Positions 6,987 through 13,237 of a DNA stretch of 14,513 bases are shown here, in pieces. Within the stretch, counting starts at the first letter, position 1. Each line of letters begins with the position of its first letter. The stretch comes from an uncultured Dysosmobacter sp. (GTDB lineage Bacteria; Bacillota; Clostridia; Oscillospirales; Oscillospiraceae): the NCBI GenBank assembly GCA_934504065.1, contig CAKSVQ010000047.1, positions 1 through 14,513 on the forward strand, written 5' to 3'. A program made the translations under genes and the position numbers. The notes below the pieces were generated by a model that was not told the DNA's origin, searched no databases, and saw only the letters and a list, made by a program, of their open reading frames with translations.

Positions 6987-7016
6987 CAAAAAAATATATT
7001 TTTCAATGCTCCCCTC

Positions 7017-7045
7017 TTGACAAACCCGCACGGCTCTGCTATGCT
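7017..7045 (+). promoter_or_regulatory. Promoter of the FMN riboswitch leader
   Basis: A perfect TTGACA (7017-7022), a 17-bp spacer and TATGCT (7040-7045). Transcription would start near 7052, about 12 bases before the aptamer. A/T-rich DNA lies just upstream. The -35 and the first bases of the spacer are the left arm of a 15-bp inverted repeat whose right arm is at 7199-7213. Confidence 0.8.
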
Positions 7046-7063
7046 GATGCCAATTTCATAAGG

Positions 7064-7172
7064 GATCTTCAGGGCAGGGTGCGATTCCCTACCGGTGGTA
7101 AAGCCCACGAGCCGCAAGGCATGATTCGGTGCAACTCCGAAGCCGACAGTACAGTCTGGATGAAAGAAGATC
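7064..7172 (+). promoter_or_regulatory. FMN riboswitch (RFN element)
   Basis: The RFN consensus is followed nearly throughout: GATCTTCAGGGCAGGGTG at the 5' end, TTCCCTACCGGTGGTAAAGC, CCCACGAGCC, a GATTCGGTGCAACTCCGAAG block, GCCGACAGTACAGTCTGGAT and GAAAGAAGATC at the 3' end. P1 pairs GATCTTC (7064-7070) with GAAGATC (7166-7172). The aptamer binds flavin mononucleotide and shuts down riboflavin genes, which fits the ribDEBAH operon that starts 150 bases downstream. Confidence 0.97.
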
Positions 7173-7182
7173 AAAACGCATG

Positions 7183-7197
7183 GCTTCCCATGGAAGC
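7183..7197 (+). promoter_or_regulatory. Hairpin in the FMN expression platform
   Basis: GCTTCC (7183-7188), loop CAT, GGAAGC (7192-7197), with an overlapping alternative CATGG/CCATG pairing. It lies between the aptamer and the terminator and may take part in the switch; which pairing is the antiterminator is not clear from inspection. Confidence 0.4.
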
Positions 7198-7215
7198 GGT
7201 GCGGGTTTGTCAAGC

Positions 7216-7250
7216 GCTCTGGGATGGAAACATTCCGGAGCTTTTTGTTT
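7216..7250 (+). terminator. FMN riboswitch terminator
   Basis: GCTCTGGGATG (7216-7226) pairs with CATTCCGGAGC (7231-7241), an 11-bp stem with two G-U pairs and a GAAA tetraloop, followed by TTTTTGTTT. This is the expected off-state structure for the FMN switch. Confidence 0.85.
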
Positions 7251-7277
7251 GACAGGCCTACTTTAGTGTTTTATTGT
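7249..7277 (+). promoter_or_regulatory. Second promoter-like sequence, downstream of the riboswitch terminator
   Basis: A perfect TTGACA (7249-7254), a 17-bp spacer and TATTGT (7272-7277). The start would be near 7284, inside the left arm of the next hairpin. Its TTGACA...TTATTGT form is the same as that of the promoter before the ABC exporter genes (11550-11577). If active, it would give ribD transcripts free of FMN control. Confidence 0.5.
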
Positions 7278-7310
7278 GCCCTGAACGTATACGTTCAGGG
7301 CACTTTTTTT
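7276..7310 (+). terminator. Perfect palindrome plus seven T, immediately before ribD
   Basis: A 28-bp perfect palindrome (7276-7303; 12-bp stem, TATA loop) begins GTGCCCTGAACG and is followed by TTTTTTT (7304-7310). It has the form of an intrinsic terminator, yet the ribD ribosome site GAGGAGG starts at 7311. It could be a second attenuator, an operator for a dimeric protein over the second promoter, or both. Confidence 0.7.
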
Positions 7311-7324
7311 GAGGAGGCGGCAGC

Positions 7325-8431
7325 ATGAACGACAACGACTATATGCGCCTTGCGCTGGAGCTTGCGGAGCGGGGCCGGGGGTATACCTCGCCTAATCCCA
7401 TGGTGGGCGCGGTGCTTGTGAAGGAAGGCCGCATCATCGGGCAGGGGTGGCACCGCCGCTGCGGTGACCTGCACGCCGAGCGCAACGCGCTGGCCGACTG
7501 CAAAGAGGACCCCCGGGGCGCGACGCTTTACGTCACGCTGGAGCCCTGCTGCCACACCGGACGGCAGCCGCCCTGCGTGGACGCGGTCCTCGCCGCCGGG
7601 ATCAGCCGTGTGGTGGTGGGCTCCGGCGACCCCAATCCGCTGGTGAACGGAAAGGGCATCACCATTCTGCGAGAGCATGGGGTGGCCGTCACAGAGCACG
7701 TGCTGGAGGCGGAATGCACCCGGCTCAACGAGGTGTTTTTCCACTACATCCGGACCGGGCGGCCCTTTGGCGTTATGAAATACGCCATGACCATGGACGG
7801 CAAGATCGCCGCCTATACCGGGGCGTCCCAGTGGATCACCGGGGAAGCGGCCCGGCGGCACGTCCACACCCTGCGCCACCGATACAGCGCCATTGCGGTG
7901 GGCGTGGGCACGGTGCTGGCGGACGACCCCATGCTCAACTGCCGTCTGCCCGGCGGGAAGGACCCCCTCCGCGTGATCTGCGACAGTCATTTGCGCACCC
8001 CGCTGACGGCCCGGGTGGTGACCACGGCGAAGGACATCCCCACCGTGTTTGCCTGCTGTGCCGCGCCGGAGGAAAAGCGCCGGGCGCTGGAAGCGCAGGG
8101 CTGCCGGGTGCTGCGCGTGGGAGAGCGGGACGGCCATGTGGACCTGTGGGAACTGATGGAGCTTCTGGGCCGGGACGGCGTGGACAGCGTGCTGCTGGAG
8201 GGCGGCGGCACGCTGCACTGGGCGGCGCTGGAAGCGGGCATCGTGCAGAAGGTTTTTTGCTATGTGGCGCCCAAGCTCTTCGGCGGGGCGTCGGCTAAAA
8301 CCCCAGTAGAGGGGCAGGGCGTTCCCTCCCCGGCGGAGGCGTTTTTGCTGAAAAACACCACACTGACCCCTCTGGGAGAGGATTTTTTGCTGGAAAGCGA
8401 GGTAGAGCACCATGTTCACCGGGATCGTTGA
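7325..8431 (+). CDS. ribD: Bifunctional deaminase/reductase RibD of riboflavin synthesis
   Basis: The 368-residue protein starts at ATG 7325, seven bases after GAGGAGG. The N-terminal cytidine-deaminase-like domain (about 1-145) has H50-A-E52 and P74-C75-C76 to C84, the zinc and catalytic residues. It deaminates the diaminohydroxy-ribosylamino-pyrimidinone 5'-phosphate. The C-terminal reductase domain (about 150-365) starts FGVMKYAMTMDGKIA, with GVGTVLADDPMLNCR, and reduces the ribosyl side chain with NADPH, giving 5-amino-6-ribitylamino-uracil phosphate. Length is normal for the family. It is the first gene of ribD-ribE-ribBA-ribH and overlaps ribE by 20 bases, implying coupled translation. 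Control is by the upstream FMN riboswitch, complicated by the second promoter and hairpin at 7249-7310. All key residues seen are present. Confidence 0.97.
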   Translation: MNDNDYMRLALELAERGRGYTSPNPMVGAVLVKEGRIIGQGWHRRCGDLHAERNALADCKEDPRGATLYVTLEPCCHTGRQPPCVDAVLAAGISRVVVGSGDPNPLVNGKGITILREHGVAVTEHVLEAECTRLNEVFFHYIRTGRPFGVMKYAMTMDGKIAAYTGASQWITGEAARRHVHTLRHRYSAIAVGVGTVLADDPMLNCRLPGGKDPLRVICDSHLRTPLTARVVTTAKDIPTVFACCAAPEEKRRALEAQGCRVLRVGERDGHVDLWELMELLGRDGVDSVLLEGGGTLHWAALEAGIVQKVFCYVAPKLFGGASAKTPVEGQGVPSPAEAFLLKNTTLTPLGEDFLLESEVEHHVHRDR

Positions 8432-9056
8432 GGAAATGGGCACGGTGTGCGCCGTGACGCGGGGCAGGCATTCCGCCGTGCTGCGTGTGCAGGCAAACCG
8501 GGTGCTGGAGGGCACCCGTGTGGGCGACAGCATTGCGGTGAACGGCATCTGCCTGACGGTGACGAGTCTCAGCGGCGGCACCTTCACCGCCGACGTGATG
8601 CATGAGACGCTGAACCGCTCTTCCCTTGCCCGCGTGTGCGTGGGCAGCCGGGTGAATCTGGAGCGGGCCATGGCGGCGGACGGCCGCTTCGGCGGCCACA
8701 TCGTGGCCGGGCACGTGGACGGTCTGGGCACGGTGACGGACCTCCGCCGGGACGACAACGCAGTGTGGTACACCGTTGCCTGCGGGCCGGAGCTGCTGCG
8801 CTACATCGTGGAAAAGGGCTCCATCACCGTGGACGGCGTAAGCCTGACGGTGGCGGCGGTCAGCGGGCGGGACTTCTCCGTCTCCGTCATTCCCCACACC
8901 GTCCGCCAGACGGTATTGCAGGAGCGCCGCCGGGGCGACTGCGTGAATCTGGAGACCGACGTGATCGGCAAATATGTGGAAAAGCTGCTGCAAGCAGCGC
9001 CGGAGCCGGAAAAGCGGCCCATTACAAAGGAATTTCTGACCCGTTACGGATTTTAA
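8412..9056 (+). CDS. ribE: Riboflavin synthase (alpha chain)
   Basis: The 214-residue protein begins MFTGIVEE, the signature of riboflavin synthase, and has two similar lumazine-binding halves: GDSIAVNGICLTV (38-50) matches KGSITVDGVSLTV (135-147). GGHIVAGHVDG (94-104) closes the first half. The enzyme, a homotrimer in known cases, turns two 6,7-dimethyl-8-ribityllumazine molecules into riboflavin and the pyrimidine precursor. The start at 8412 overlaps the end of ribD by 20 bases; GCGAGG some 8-10 bases upstream may serve as ribosome site. ribBA follows after 12 bases. Some naming schemes call this gene ribC or ribB. Length is typical of the family. Confidence 0.97.
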   Translation: MFTGIVEEMGTVCAVTRGRHSAVLRVQANRVLEGTRVGDSIAVNGICLTVTSLSGGTFTADVMHETLNRSSLARVCVGSRVNLERAMAADGRFGGHIVAGHVDGLGTVTDLRRDDNAVWYTVACGPELLRYIVEKGSITVDGVSLTVAAVSGRDFSVSVIPHTVRQTVLQERRRGDCVNLETDVIGKYVEKLLQAAPEPEKRPITKEFLTRYGF

Positions 9057-9068
9057 GGAGGCAATCAT

Positions 9069-10265
9069 ATGACATTCAACACGGTAGAAGAGGCTTTGGA
9101 GGACCTGCGGCAGGGCAGGCTGATCCTTGTGACTGACGACCCAGACCGGGAAAACGAGGGCGACCTGATCTGCGCCGCCCAGTTCGCCACCACGGAAAAC
9201 GTGAACTTTATGGCGACCTACGGCAAGGGCCTGATTTGCATGCCCATGTCGGCGGCCTATGTGGACCGGCTGTGCTTCCCCCAAATGGTGCGCCGGAACA
9301 CCGACAACCATGAGACGGCCTTTACCGTTTCTATCGACCATGTTTCCACCACCACGGGCATTTCCGCCGCCGAGCGGTCCGTGACGGCCATGGCCTGCGT
9401 GGATGACAGCGCCAAGCCGGAGGATTTCCGCCGCCCGGGGCATATGTTCCCGCTGCTGGCCCGGAAAAACGGCGTGCTGGAGCGGGGCGGCCACACGGAG
9501 GCCACGGTGGACCTGTGCCGTCTGGCGGGGCTGAAGGAGTGCGGGCTGTGCTGCGAGATCATGCGGGAGGATGGCACCATGATGCGCACGCCGGAGCTTT
9601 TTGAGCTGGCCCGGCGCTTTGATCTCAAATTCATCACCATCCGCGACCTGCAAAATTACCGCAAGTGCCACGAAAAGCTGGTGGACCGCGTGACCACGGT
9701 GAAGCTGCCCACCAAATTCGGCAGCTTCATGGCCCACGGCTTTGTCAACCGCCTTAACGGCGAGCACCACATCGCGCTGGTCAAGGGCGACATCGGCGAC
9801 GGGCGGGACGTGCTGTGCCGCGTGCACTCCGAATGCCTGACAGGCGACACCTTCGGTTCTTTGCGCTGCGACTGCGGCGAGCAGCTTGCCGCCGCCATGA
9901 CCCAGATCGAACAGGAGGGCCGGGGCATCCTGCTGTATATGCGGCAGGAGGGCCGTGGCATTGGCCTGATCAACAAGCTGCGGGCCTATGAATTGCAGGA
10001 GCAGGGCATGGACACGCTGGAGGCCAATCTGGCTCTGGGCTTCCACGGGGACGAGCGGGAGTATTACATCGGCGCGCAGATTTTGCGGGAGCTGGGCGTG
10101 AAGAGCCTGCGCCTGCTGACCAACAACCCGGACAAGGTCTATCAGCTCTCGGAGTTCGGGCTGGAGATCGCCCAGCGGGTGCCCATCCAGATGCGGCCCA
10201 CCGCCTACGATCTGCACTATCTGAAAACCAAGCAGGCCCGCATGGGGCACCTGCTGCAATATTAA
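9069..10265 (+). CDS. ribBA: Bifunctional DHBP synthase / GTP cyclohydrolase II (RibBA)
   Basis: The 398-residue protein is a fusion of two entry enzymes. The N-terminal 3,4-dihydroxy-2-butanone-4-phosphate synthase (about 1-200) has DRENEGD (26-32), [13 protein letters not shown] (95-107), [11 protein letters not shown] (121-131) and HTEATVDL (142-149); it converts ribulose 5-phosphate. The C-terminal GTP cyclohydrolase II (about 205-398) has zinc ligands C256, C267 and C269 ([17 protein letters not shown]) and RQEGRGIGL (292-300); it opens the GTP ring. Length is typical. ATG 9069 follows AAGGAGG by 8 bases, placed right at the ribE stop. RibH follows after 25 bases. The acidic loop reads [10 protein letters not shown] where many homologues have DDEDRENEGD, a small change of unclear effect. 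Confidence 0.97.
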   Translation: MTFNTVEEALEDLRQGRLILVTDDPDRENEGDLICAAQFATTENVNFMATYGKGLICMPMSAAYVDRLCFPQMVRRNTDNHETAFTVSIDHVSTTTGISAAERSVTAMACVDDSAKPEDFRRPGHMFPLLARKNGVLERGGHTEATVDLCRLAGLKECGLCCEIMREDGTMMRTPELFELARRFDLKFITIRDLQNYRKCHEKLVDRVTTVKLPTKFGSFMAHGFVNRLNGEHHIALVKGDIGDGRDVLCRVHSECLTGDTFGSLRCDCGEQLAAAMTQIEQEGRGILLYMRQEGRGIGLINKLRAYELQEQGMDTLEANLALGFHGDEREYYIGAQILRELGVKSLRLLTNNPDKVYQLSEFGLEIAQRVPIQMRPTAYDLHYLKTKQARMGHLLQY

Positions 10266-10290
10266 AAAATGGAAGAAAAGAGGAAGCATT

Positions 10291-10761
10291 ATGAAAACAC
10301 TGGAAGGAAAACTGGTTGCCAAAGGAATGCGGGTGGGCATCGTGGCCGCCCGGTTCAATGAATTCATCACCTCCAAATTGGTCAGCGGCGCGCTGGACGG
10401 ACTGACGCGCCACGACGTGCGGGAGGAGGACATTTCCCTTGCGTGGGTGCCGGGTGCGTTTGAGATTCCGCTGGTGGCCTCCCGCATGGCCAAAAGCGGA
10501 AAGTATGACGCGGTGATCTGTCTGGGCGCGGTGATCCGGGGCGCCACCAGCCATTATGACTACGTATGTAATGAGGTCTCCAAGGGCATTGCCGCCGTTT
10601 CGCTGGAGACCGGGGTGCCCGTCCTCTTCGGCGTGCTCACCACGGAAAACATCGAGCAGGCCATCGAGCGCGCTGGGACCAAGAGCGGCAACAAGGGCTA
10701 TGACTGCGCGCTGTCCGCCGTGGAGATGGTAAATTTGCTGCACGAAATCGACGGGGAATAA
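10291..10761 (+). CDS. ribH: 6,7-dimethyl-8-ribityllumazine synthase
   Basis: The 156-residue protein has the lumazine synthase motifs in order: ARFNEFI (20-26), WVPGAFEIP (52-60), [15 protein letters not shown] (78-92, H88 being the catalytic His) and [16 protein letters not shown] (114-129). It joins the RibD product (after dephosphorylation) with the RibBA product to give the lumazine used by RibE; relatives form pentamers or 60-subunit shells. The start follows AAGAGGAAG, weaker than the other rib ribosome sites. It is the last gene of the operon; hairpins and a strong terminator at 10954 follow. Length is normal and no key residue is missing. Confidence 0.97.
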   Translation: MKTLEGKLVAKGMRVGIVAARFNEFITSKLVSGALDGLTRHDVREEDISLAWVPGAFEIPLVASRMAKSGKYDAVICLGAVIRGATSHYDYVCNEVSKGIAAVSLETGVPVLFGVLTTENIEQAIERAGTKSGNKGYDCALSAVEMVNLLHEIDGE

Positions 10762-10767
10762 ATCGAG

Positions 10768-10803
10768 AAAGCCTCGCAGAGTTTCGCGTCCGCAGACGCG
10801 AAA
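10768..10803 (+). repeat. Intergenic palindromic repeat, family A copy 3
   Basis: AAAGCCTCGCAGAG then the hairpin TTTCGCGTC / GACGCGAAA with loop CGCA (10782-10803). It matches 6903-6931 (opposite strand) at 25 of 29 positions with one compensatory pair, and aligns with 1130-1160 on the same strand. Confidence 0.7.
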
Positions 10804-10815
10804 GACATAAAATAG

Positions 10816-10853
10816 GTGTTTTCCGGCGGCGTGTACGTCGGAAAACACTCTTT
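10816..10853 (+). terminator. Hairpin after ribH, possible terminator
   Basis: GTGTTTTCCG (10816-10825) pairs with CGGAAAACAC (10839-10848); the pairing can extend inward by two bases after one mismatch. It is followed by TCTTTG, a poor T run, so it is a weak terminator or part of the repeat cluster. Confidence 0.45.
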
Positions 10854-10872
10854 GCGCGGAGCGTGTGTCGAA

Positions 10873-10890
10873 TTGGCCGCTTGCGGCCAA
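10873..10890 (+). repeat. Short perfect palindrome in the repeat cluster
   Basis: TTGGCCGC, loop TT, GCGGCCAA. The flanks GTGTGTCG and CCGAGGCAC can pair in part outside it, giving a longer imperfect cruciform between family A and family B repeats. Confidence 0.5.
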
Positions 10891-10900
10891 CCGAGGCACG

Positions 10901-10950
10901 GAGCGCAGCGAAACCTTTTCAAAGAAGTGGCGTCAGCCACTTCTTTGAGA
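10901..10950 (+). repeat. Intergenic palindromic repeat, family B copy 2
   Basis: It opens GAGCGCAGCGAAACC and contains a perfect 13-bp hairpin, TCAAAGAAGTGGC (10919-10931) with GCCACTTCTTTGA (10936-10948), loop GTCA. It is the partner of the minus-strand element at 1071-1120: same order of modules, differing mainly in the loop and the spacer. Confidence 0.7.
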
Positions 10951-10953
10951 CAA

Positions 10954-10993
10954 ACCGCCTCGGGACCTTTTGGGTCCCGAGGCGGTCTTTTTT
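10954..10993 (+). terminator. Intrinsic terminator of the rib operon
   Basis: A perfect 14-bp stem, ACCGCCTCGGGACC (10954-10967) with GGTCCCGAGGCGGT (10973-10986), followed by C and six T. It lies between the converging rib operon and acetyltransferase gene and may serve both, though the T run favours the plus strand. Confidence 0.9.
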
Positions 10994-11003
10994 GCGTCTC
11001 TGT

Positions 11004-11441
11004 TTATAAGTCCTTGACCAGAAGGTGGGCATTGAGCCGGAAGCCGTATGCTTCATACAGGTGGATGGCCTCGTTCCCGGCGACCACCTTCACCTCGATC
11101 TGCCCCACGGCGTGCCGGGCAAAGGTCTCCATCGCCCAGTCCATCAGGGCCTTTCCATACTCGCTGCCCCGATAAGCTTCCTGCACCACCAGATAGTCCA
11201 GCTTGCCCCTGCCGCCGCACAGGTCGATCTTGCAAAAGCCGACCACGCTGCCCTCCCGCTCGATAACGGCGATGCGGGCGGTCCCCTGTTCCAGCGCCTG
11301 CGCAAAGGCGCTCAGCGTTGCGTCATACGGGCAGCCGGGGTAGCTGCCCGAAAAGAACGTCGAGACCTGATTGTGATACGCGGCCAGCGCCTGCAAGCAG
11401 TCCCGCAATTTCTGCACTTCTTCCGCTGTGATCTCCCGCAT
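11004..11441 (-). CDS. GNAT-family N-acetyltransferase
   Basis: The 145-residue protein on the minus strand starts at ATG 11441, after GGAGGGATTTC. It has the GNAT fold pattern: IAVIEREGSVVGFCKIDL (58-74, strands 2-3), LDYLVVQEAYRGSEYGKALM (81-100, the acetyl-CoA-binding motif A, with R91-G-S-E-Y-G-K-A), and VKVVAGNEAIHLYEAYGF (117-134, motif B with the usual Asn and Tyr). Such enzymes move an acetyl group from acetyl-CoA to an amine; the acceptor is not predictable. It is a single gene, converging on the rib operon and divergent from the ABC exporter genes, with its own promoter. Length is typical for small GNATs. Confidence 0.9.
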   Translation of the reverse strand: MREITAEEVQKLRDCLQALAAYHNQVSTFFSGSYPGCPYDATLSAFAQALEQGTARIAVIEREGSVVGFCKIDLCGGRGKLDYLVVQEAYRGSEYGKALMDWAMETFARHAVGQIEVKVVAGNEAIHLYEAYGFRLNAHLLVKDL

Positions 11442-11471
11442 GAAATCCCTCCGATTTTCAATGTGAATCCC

Positions 11472-11500
11472 ATCATACCATATCCCCGCACAGCTGGCAA
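11472..11500 (-). promoter_or_regulatory. Promoter of the acetyltransferase gene
   Basis: On the minus strand TTGCCA (11500-11495), a 17-bp spacer and TATGAT (11477-11472), about 30 bases upstream of the start codon. Confidence 0.6.
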
Positions 11501-11549
11501 TGCTTCCGGCTTTGGGAAGAAGCCGGGGCGGCGGGGAGGAAAAAGAGGG

Positions 11550-11577
11550 TTGACAAATCTCAGAAATGTGTTATTGT
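11550..11577 (+). promoter_or_regulatory. Promoter of the ABC exporter operon
   Basis: A perfect TTGACA (11550-11555), a 16-bp spacer and TATTGT (11572-11577). The start would be near 11584, giving a leader of about 94 bases. Confidence 0.7.
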
Positions 11578-11598
11578 ACTAATTGCCTAAGACAATAA
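11571..11598 (+). promoter_or_regulatory. Inverted repeat over the exporter promoter (operator candidate)
   Basis: TTATTGT (11571-11577) and ACAATAA (11592-11598) are perfect inverted copies 14 bases apart. The left half covers the -10 and the right half lies just past the expected start, a position where a dimeric repressor would block transcription. No regulator gene is in view. A GntR/YtrA-type repressor is a guess based on the ABC context only. Confidence 0.45.
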
Positions 11599-11619
11599 TT
11601 ACATAATACAGTGAAGAAA

Positions 11620-11659
11620 AGCTGTCTGCCGTGCCGTAATAGAATGCGGCAGGGCAGCT
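11620..11659 (+). promoter_or_regulatory. Leader hairpin before the exporter adaptor gene
   Basis: AGCTG (11620-11624) pairs with CAGCT (11655-11659) and TGCCG (11627-11631) with CGGCA (11647-11651), with a small internal loop. It ends just before the ribosome site AAAGGAG (11664-11670). It has no T run, so it is not a terminator; it may protect the mRNA or affect translation. Confidence 0.4.
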
Positions 11660-11677
11660 GCCGAAAGGAGAACGAAT

Positions 11678-13237
11678 ATGGAAGCATTGGAAAAGCGGCA
11701 GGAGCCGCTTGCGCCGAAGAAGCGGCGGTTTGGGAAAAAGGGACGGCTGGCCGTGGGGGCAGTCGCGGCGGCGGTGGCGCTGGGGCTCATCGTGCCCCGT
11801 CTGGGCGGCGACGGCACGGCGGCGGTGGCGGATTACACGGCGGAGCAGGCCCAGCGGCGGGATATTTCCACCACGGTGTCGGGCTCGGCCACGCTGGAGC
11901 CTGCGGATTCTTATCAGGTGAACACCCTGATCTCCGGCACGGTGCTCAGCGCCCCCTTTGAAGAGGACGAGCTGGTGGAGCAGGGGGCGCTGCTCTATGA
12001 GCTGGACAGCGGTGACGCCCGCAGCTCCGTCAGCCGGGCGGGGCTGAGCGTGGCGGAGGCGCAGCTGAGCTATACGCAGGCCAAGGACGCCCAGCACCCC
12101 ACCGCCCCCATCTCCGGCACGGTCAGCGAGGTGTGCGTACACAACGGCGACGACGTGGCCGCAGGCGCGGCGCTGCTGAAGATCGCGGCGGACACGGAGC
12201 TTTCCGTGGACTTCCTCTTCACCTATGCCGCGCCCGGCGCGTTTTACGTGGGGCAGGAGGCCCGGGTGAGCATCGGCAGCTTTGAAGAGTCGGTGACGGG
12301 CACCGTCACGGCGGTGTCGGACGGCGCGGCCATCACCGGAAGCGGCATGCAGGGCAGCAGCGTGCGGGTGAAGCTGAAAAACCCCGGCGCGGTGTCTGCG
12401 GGCAGCACGGCCACCGCCGTCATCGGCAATTACTCCAGCTATGGCAAGGCGTCCGTCACCCTGCCGGATACCGTCACGGTCTACGCTGCGGCGGGCGGCA
12501 GCGTCAGCGGCCTTCAAAAGCTGGTGGGCAGCACGGTGAAAAAGGGCGAAACGCTGTGCACGCTGACCTCCGCCGCCATCGAGACCCAGATCGAGTCTGC
12601 CCGGCTGGGGCTGGAGGGGGCGCGGCTGTCTGCCTCCTCCGCCAGCAGCGCGTTGGAGGATTACCGCATCACCGCGCCCATCTCTGGCACGGTGATCGAA
12701 AAGAATTTCAAGGCCGGGGACAAGGTGGACGGCTCCACCAGCGGCACCATGGCCGTGATCTATGACATGAGCAGCCTGAAAATGCAGATGAACGTCAATG
12801 AGCTGGACATCGGCAAGGTGAAGGTGGGCCAGCAGGTGGACGTGACCGCCGCCGCGCTGCCGGGCGAGCATTTTGTGGGCACGGTGGAGCGGGTCAGCGT
12901 GAACGGCTCCACCACCGACGGCTTCACCACCTATCCCGTCACGGTCTCCATCGCCCAGTTCGGTGCGCTGATGCCGGGGATGAACGTCTCCGCGGCCATC
13001 CAGTGCGACACGGTGCGGCAGGCCGTCACGGTCCCGGTGGCGGCCGTGGCCCGGGGCGACACGGTGCTGGTGACCCCGGCCGGGGCGCTGGATGAAAACG
13101 GAAAGGTTGCCGACCCCGCGCAGCTGGAAGAGCGCACCGTTGCGCTGGGCTGCAGCGACGATGCGTACATTGAGATCACCTCCGGCCTTGCGGACGGGGA
13201 ATGGGTGGCATGGCAGACCGCCCCGGAGGCGCAGTGA
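11678..13237 (+). CDS. MacA/HlyD-like adaptor of an ABC exporter, with two tandem adaptor modules
   Basis: The 519-residue protein starts at ATG 11678, seven bases after AAAGGAG. It has a basic N-terminus and one membrane anchor (about 23-40), and the rest lies outside the cell. The usual membrane-fusion-protein order appears twice. Module 1: lipoyl half with ISGTV (85-89), short hairpin (111-140), second lipoyl half with APISGTV (143-149), beta-barrel (about 172-250). Module 2: lipoyl half (about 258-300), alpha-hairpin (301-330), APISGTV (333-339), barrel (about 366-443) and a final membrane-proximal domain with VPVAAVARGD (452-461). Such adaptors work with MacB-type ABC transporters in export of peptides, lipopeptides or drugs. 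The common length is 350-420, so this one is long, which fits the duplication. The next gene overlaps its stop codon, so it is the first gene of an operon. Substrate unknown. Confidence 0.85.
   Translation: MEALEKRQEPLAPKKRRFGKKGRLAVGAVAAAVALGLIVPRLGGDGTAAVADYTAEQAQRRDISTTVSGSATLEPADSYQVNTLISGTVLSAPFEEDELVEQGALLYELDSGDARSSVSRAGLSVAEAQLSYTQAKDAQHPTAPISGTVSEVCVHNGDDVAAGAALLKIAADTELSVDFLFTYAAPGAFYVGQEARVSIGSFEESVTGTVTAVSDGAAITGSGMQGSSVRVKLKNPGAVSAGSTATAVIGNYSSYGKASVTLPDTVTVYAAAGGSVSGLQKLVGSTVKKGETLCTLTSAAIETQIESARLGLEGARLSASSASSALEDYRITAPISGTVIEKNFKAGDKVDGSTSGTMAVIYDMSSLKMQMNVNELDIGKVKVGQQVDVTAAALPGEHFVGTVERVSVNGSTTDGFTTYPVTVSIAQFGALMPGMNVSAAIQCDTVRQAVTVPVAAVARGDTVLVTPAGALDENGKVADPAQLEERTVALGCSDDAYIEITSGLADGEWVAWQTAPEAQ

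Noticed and set aside
7199..7213. TTGACA on the minus strand at 7213-7208 as an antisense promoter
   Set aside because: No TATAAT-like box at 16-18 bp on the minus strand; the match is explained by the 15-bp inverted repeat.
8295..10547. 750-codon minus-strand open frame opposite ribE and ribBA
   Set aside because: It is antisense to well-conserved riboflavin genes and has no recognisable domain or ribosome site; a long frame here is a by-product of high GC.
10762..11003. Hairpin-rich spacer as a CRISPR array or a small RNA gene
   Set aside because: The units differ from each other and have no equal spacing or spacers; they fit dispersed palindromic repeats and terminators. No promoter for a separate RNA was seen.
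13201..13236. In-frame upstream start for the ATPase
   Set aside because: It lies within the adaptor's last codons and lacks a ribosome site; ATG 13237 with GGAGG and the TGATG overlap is the standard coupled start.
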